DNA of 64,000 bases from Pseudoips prasinana (Eukaryota; Arthropoda; Insecta; Lepidoptera; Nolidae): assembly GCA_951640165.1 (NCBI GenBank), contig OX621266.1, positions 2,480,001 through 2,544,000 of the forward strand, read 5' to 3'. The notes below the pieces were generated by a model. That model was not told the origin of the DNA. It saw nothing but the letters and a program-made list of their open reading frames with translations, and did not search any database. The stretch's first letter is position 1. Each line of letters opens with the position of its first letter. Made by a program: the position numbers and the translations under genes. Positions 63,751 to 64,000 of this stretch are shown here, piece after piece.

Positions 63751-64000
63751 TATTTATGTATATATTATGTTTATTATATATATATAATATATAATTAGGT
63801 ATGTAGTTACGTAAGTAACTTGGTATGTAGTATTAGTAAGCAGGTTTATGTATATATTTATTTACCACTGGTAGATTTTATTTTGTTTTATTTTTGAATT
63901 ATTTTTATTACCTTAGTTCATAATTATTTCAAATTGTTGCGCACTGTTTGTAACCCATTCATATAAGCTCTCACTCTAACAAAGGTTTGCTGGAAGAGAA
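63751..64000 (+). other. 3' UTR of LINE copy 2 (incomplete)
   Basis: AT-rich with tatata tracts, collinear with 3980-4279 on the minus strand. No polyA signal or tail is reached before the window ends. Confidence 0.75.

Larger units (their letters stand above)
59385..64000 (+). mobile_element. LINE copy 2 (two-ORF non-LTR element), runs off window
   Basis: The 5' end gcttgtgggtagttcaagtg matches the start of copy 1. ORF1 and ORF2 are both open. The 3' UTR reaches tttgctggaagagaa at the last base, corresponding to a point ~130 bp short of the 3' end in copy 1. Probably full length. Confidence 0.87.

Overview
The window looks like a repeat-choked stretch of a lepidopteran (butterfly or moth) nuclear genome. 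It is AT-rich and carries intron-style splice signals. It is packed with the short interspersed repeats typical of Lepidoptera: tRNA-derived SINEs, the 'gccccgcggttttacccgcg' family, and RTE LINE ends with (GAT)n tails. I could not place it to species. Almost every coding region belongs to a mobile element. The only convincing host-gene segment is one 113-bp exon on the + strand (18705-18817), so much of the window may be intron.

Left block (3613-15784) is a Russian doll. An 80-bp satellite is split by a minus-strand LINE (3911-15510; ORF1 14567-15319, ORF2 4280-7201). Between the two ORFs of that LINE sits a plus-strand I/LOA-type LINE (7763-14440) with a 13-bp target duplication. The RT ORF of the second LINE is in turn interrupted by a 5'-truncated CR1-like LINE (about 11457-12951).

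Central block (19275-32030). A Penelope-like element forms a head-to-head palindrome with two identical-length 307-bp arms and a GIY-YIG endonuclease ORF. It abuts a LINE RT fragment, which is split by a complete BEL-Pao retroelement (21342-31908; 218-bp LTRs; 5-bp duplication GATTG). The BEL-Pao element has gag-pol plus a damaged F-type envelope, and is itself interrupted by a truncated LINE (about 26188-28282). A decayed RTE LINE and several SINEs follow.

Right half. 37-45 kb is mostly gene-free, with truncated LINE ends, MITEs, SINEs and a degenerate minisatellite. A near-intact CR1-type LINE (45714 to about 50100, minus) has a complete EN-RT ORF2 and an ORF1 that looks like a coiled coil plus a degenerate SGNH-hydrolase fold. 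50-59 kb holds further MITEs, SINEs and CR1 3' ends that hold other insertions. The window closes with a second, plus-strand copy of the left-block LINE family (59385 to beyond 64000), with both ORFs open.

I found no CRISPR array, no rRNA gene and no convincing functional tRNA gene. Element class calls rest on motifs read by eye; clade names are provisional.
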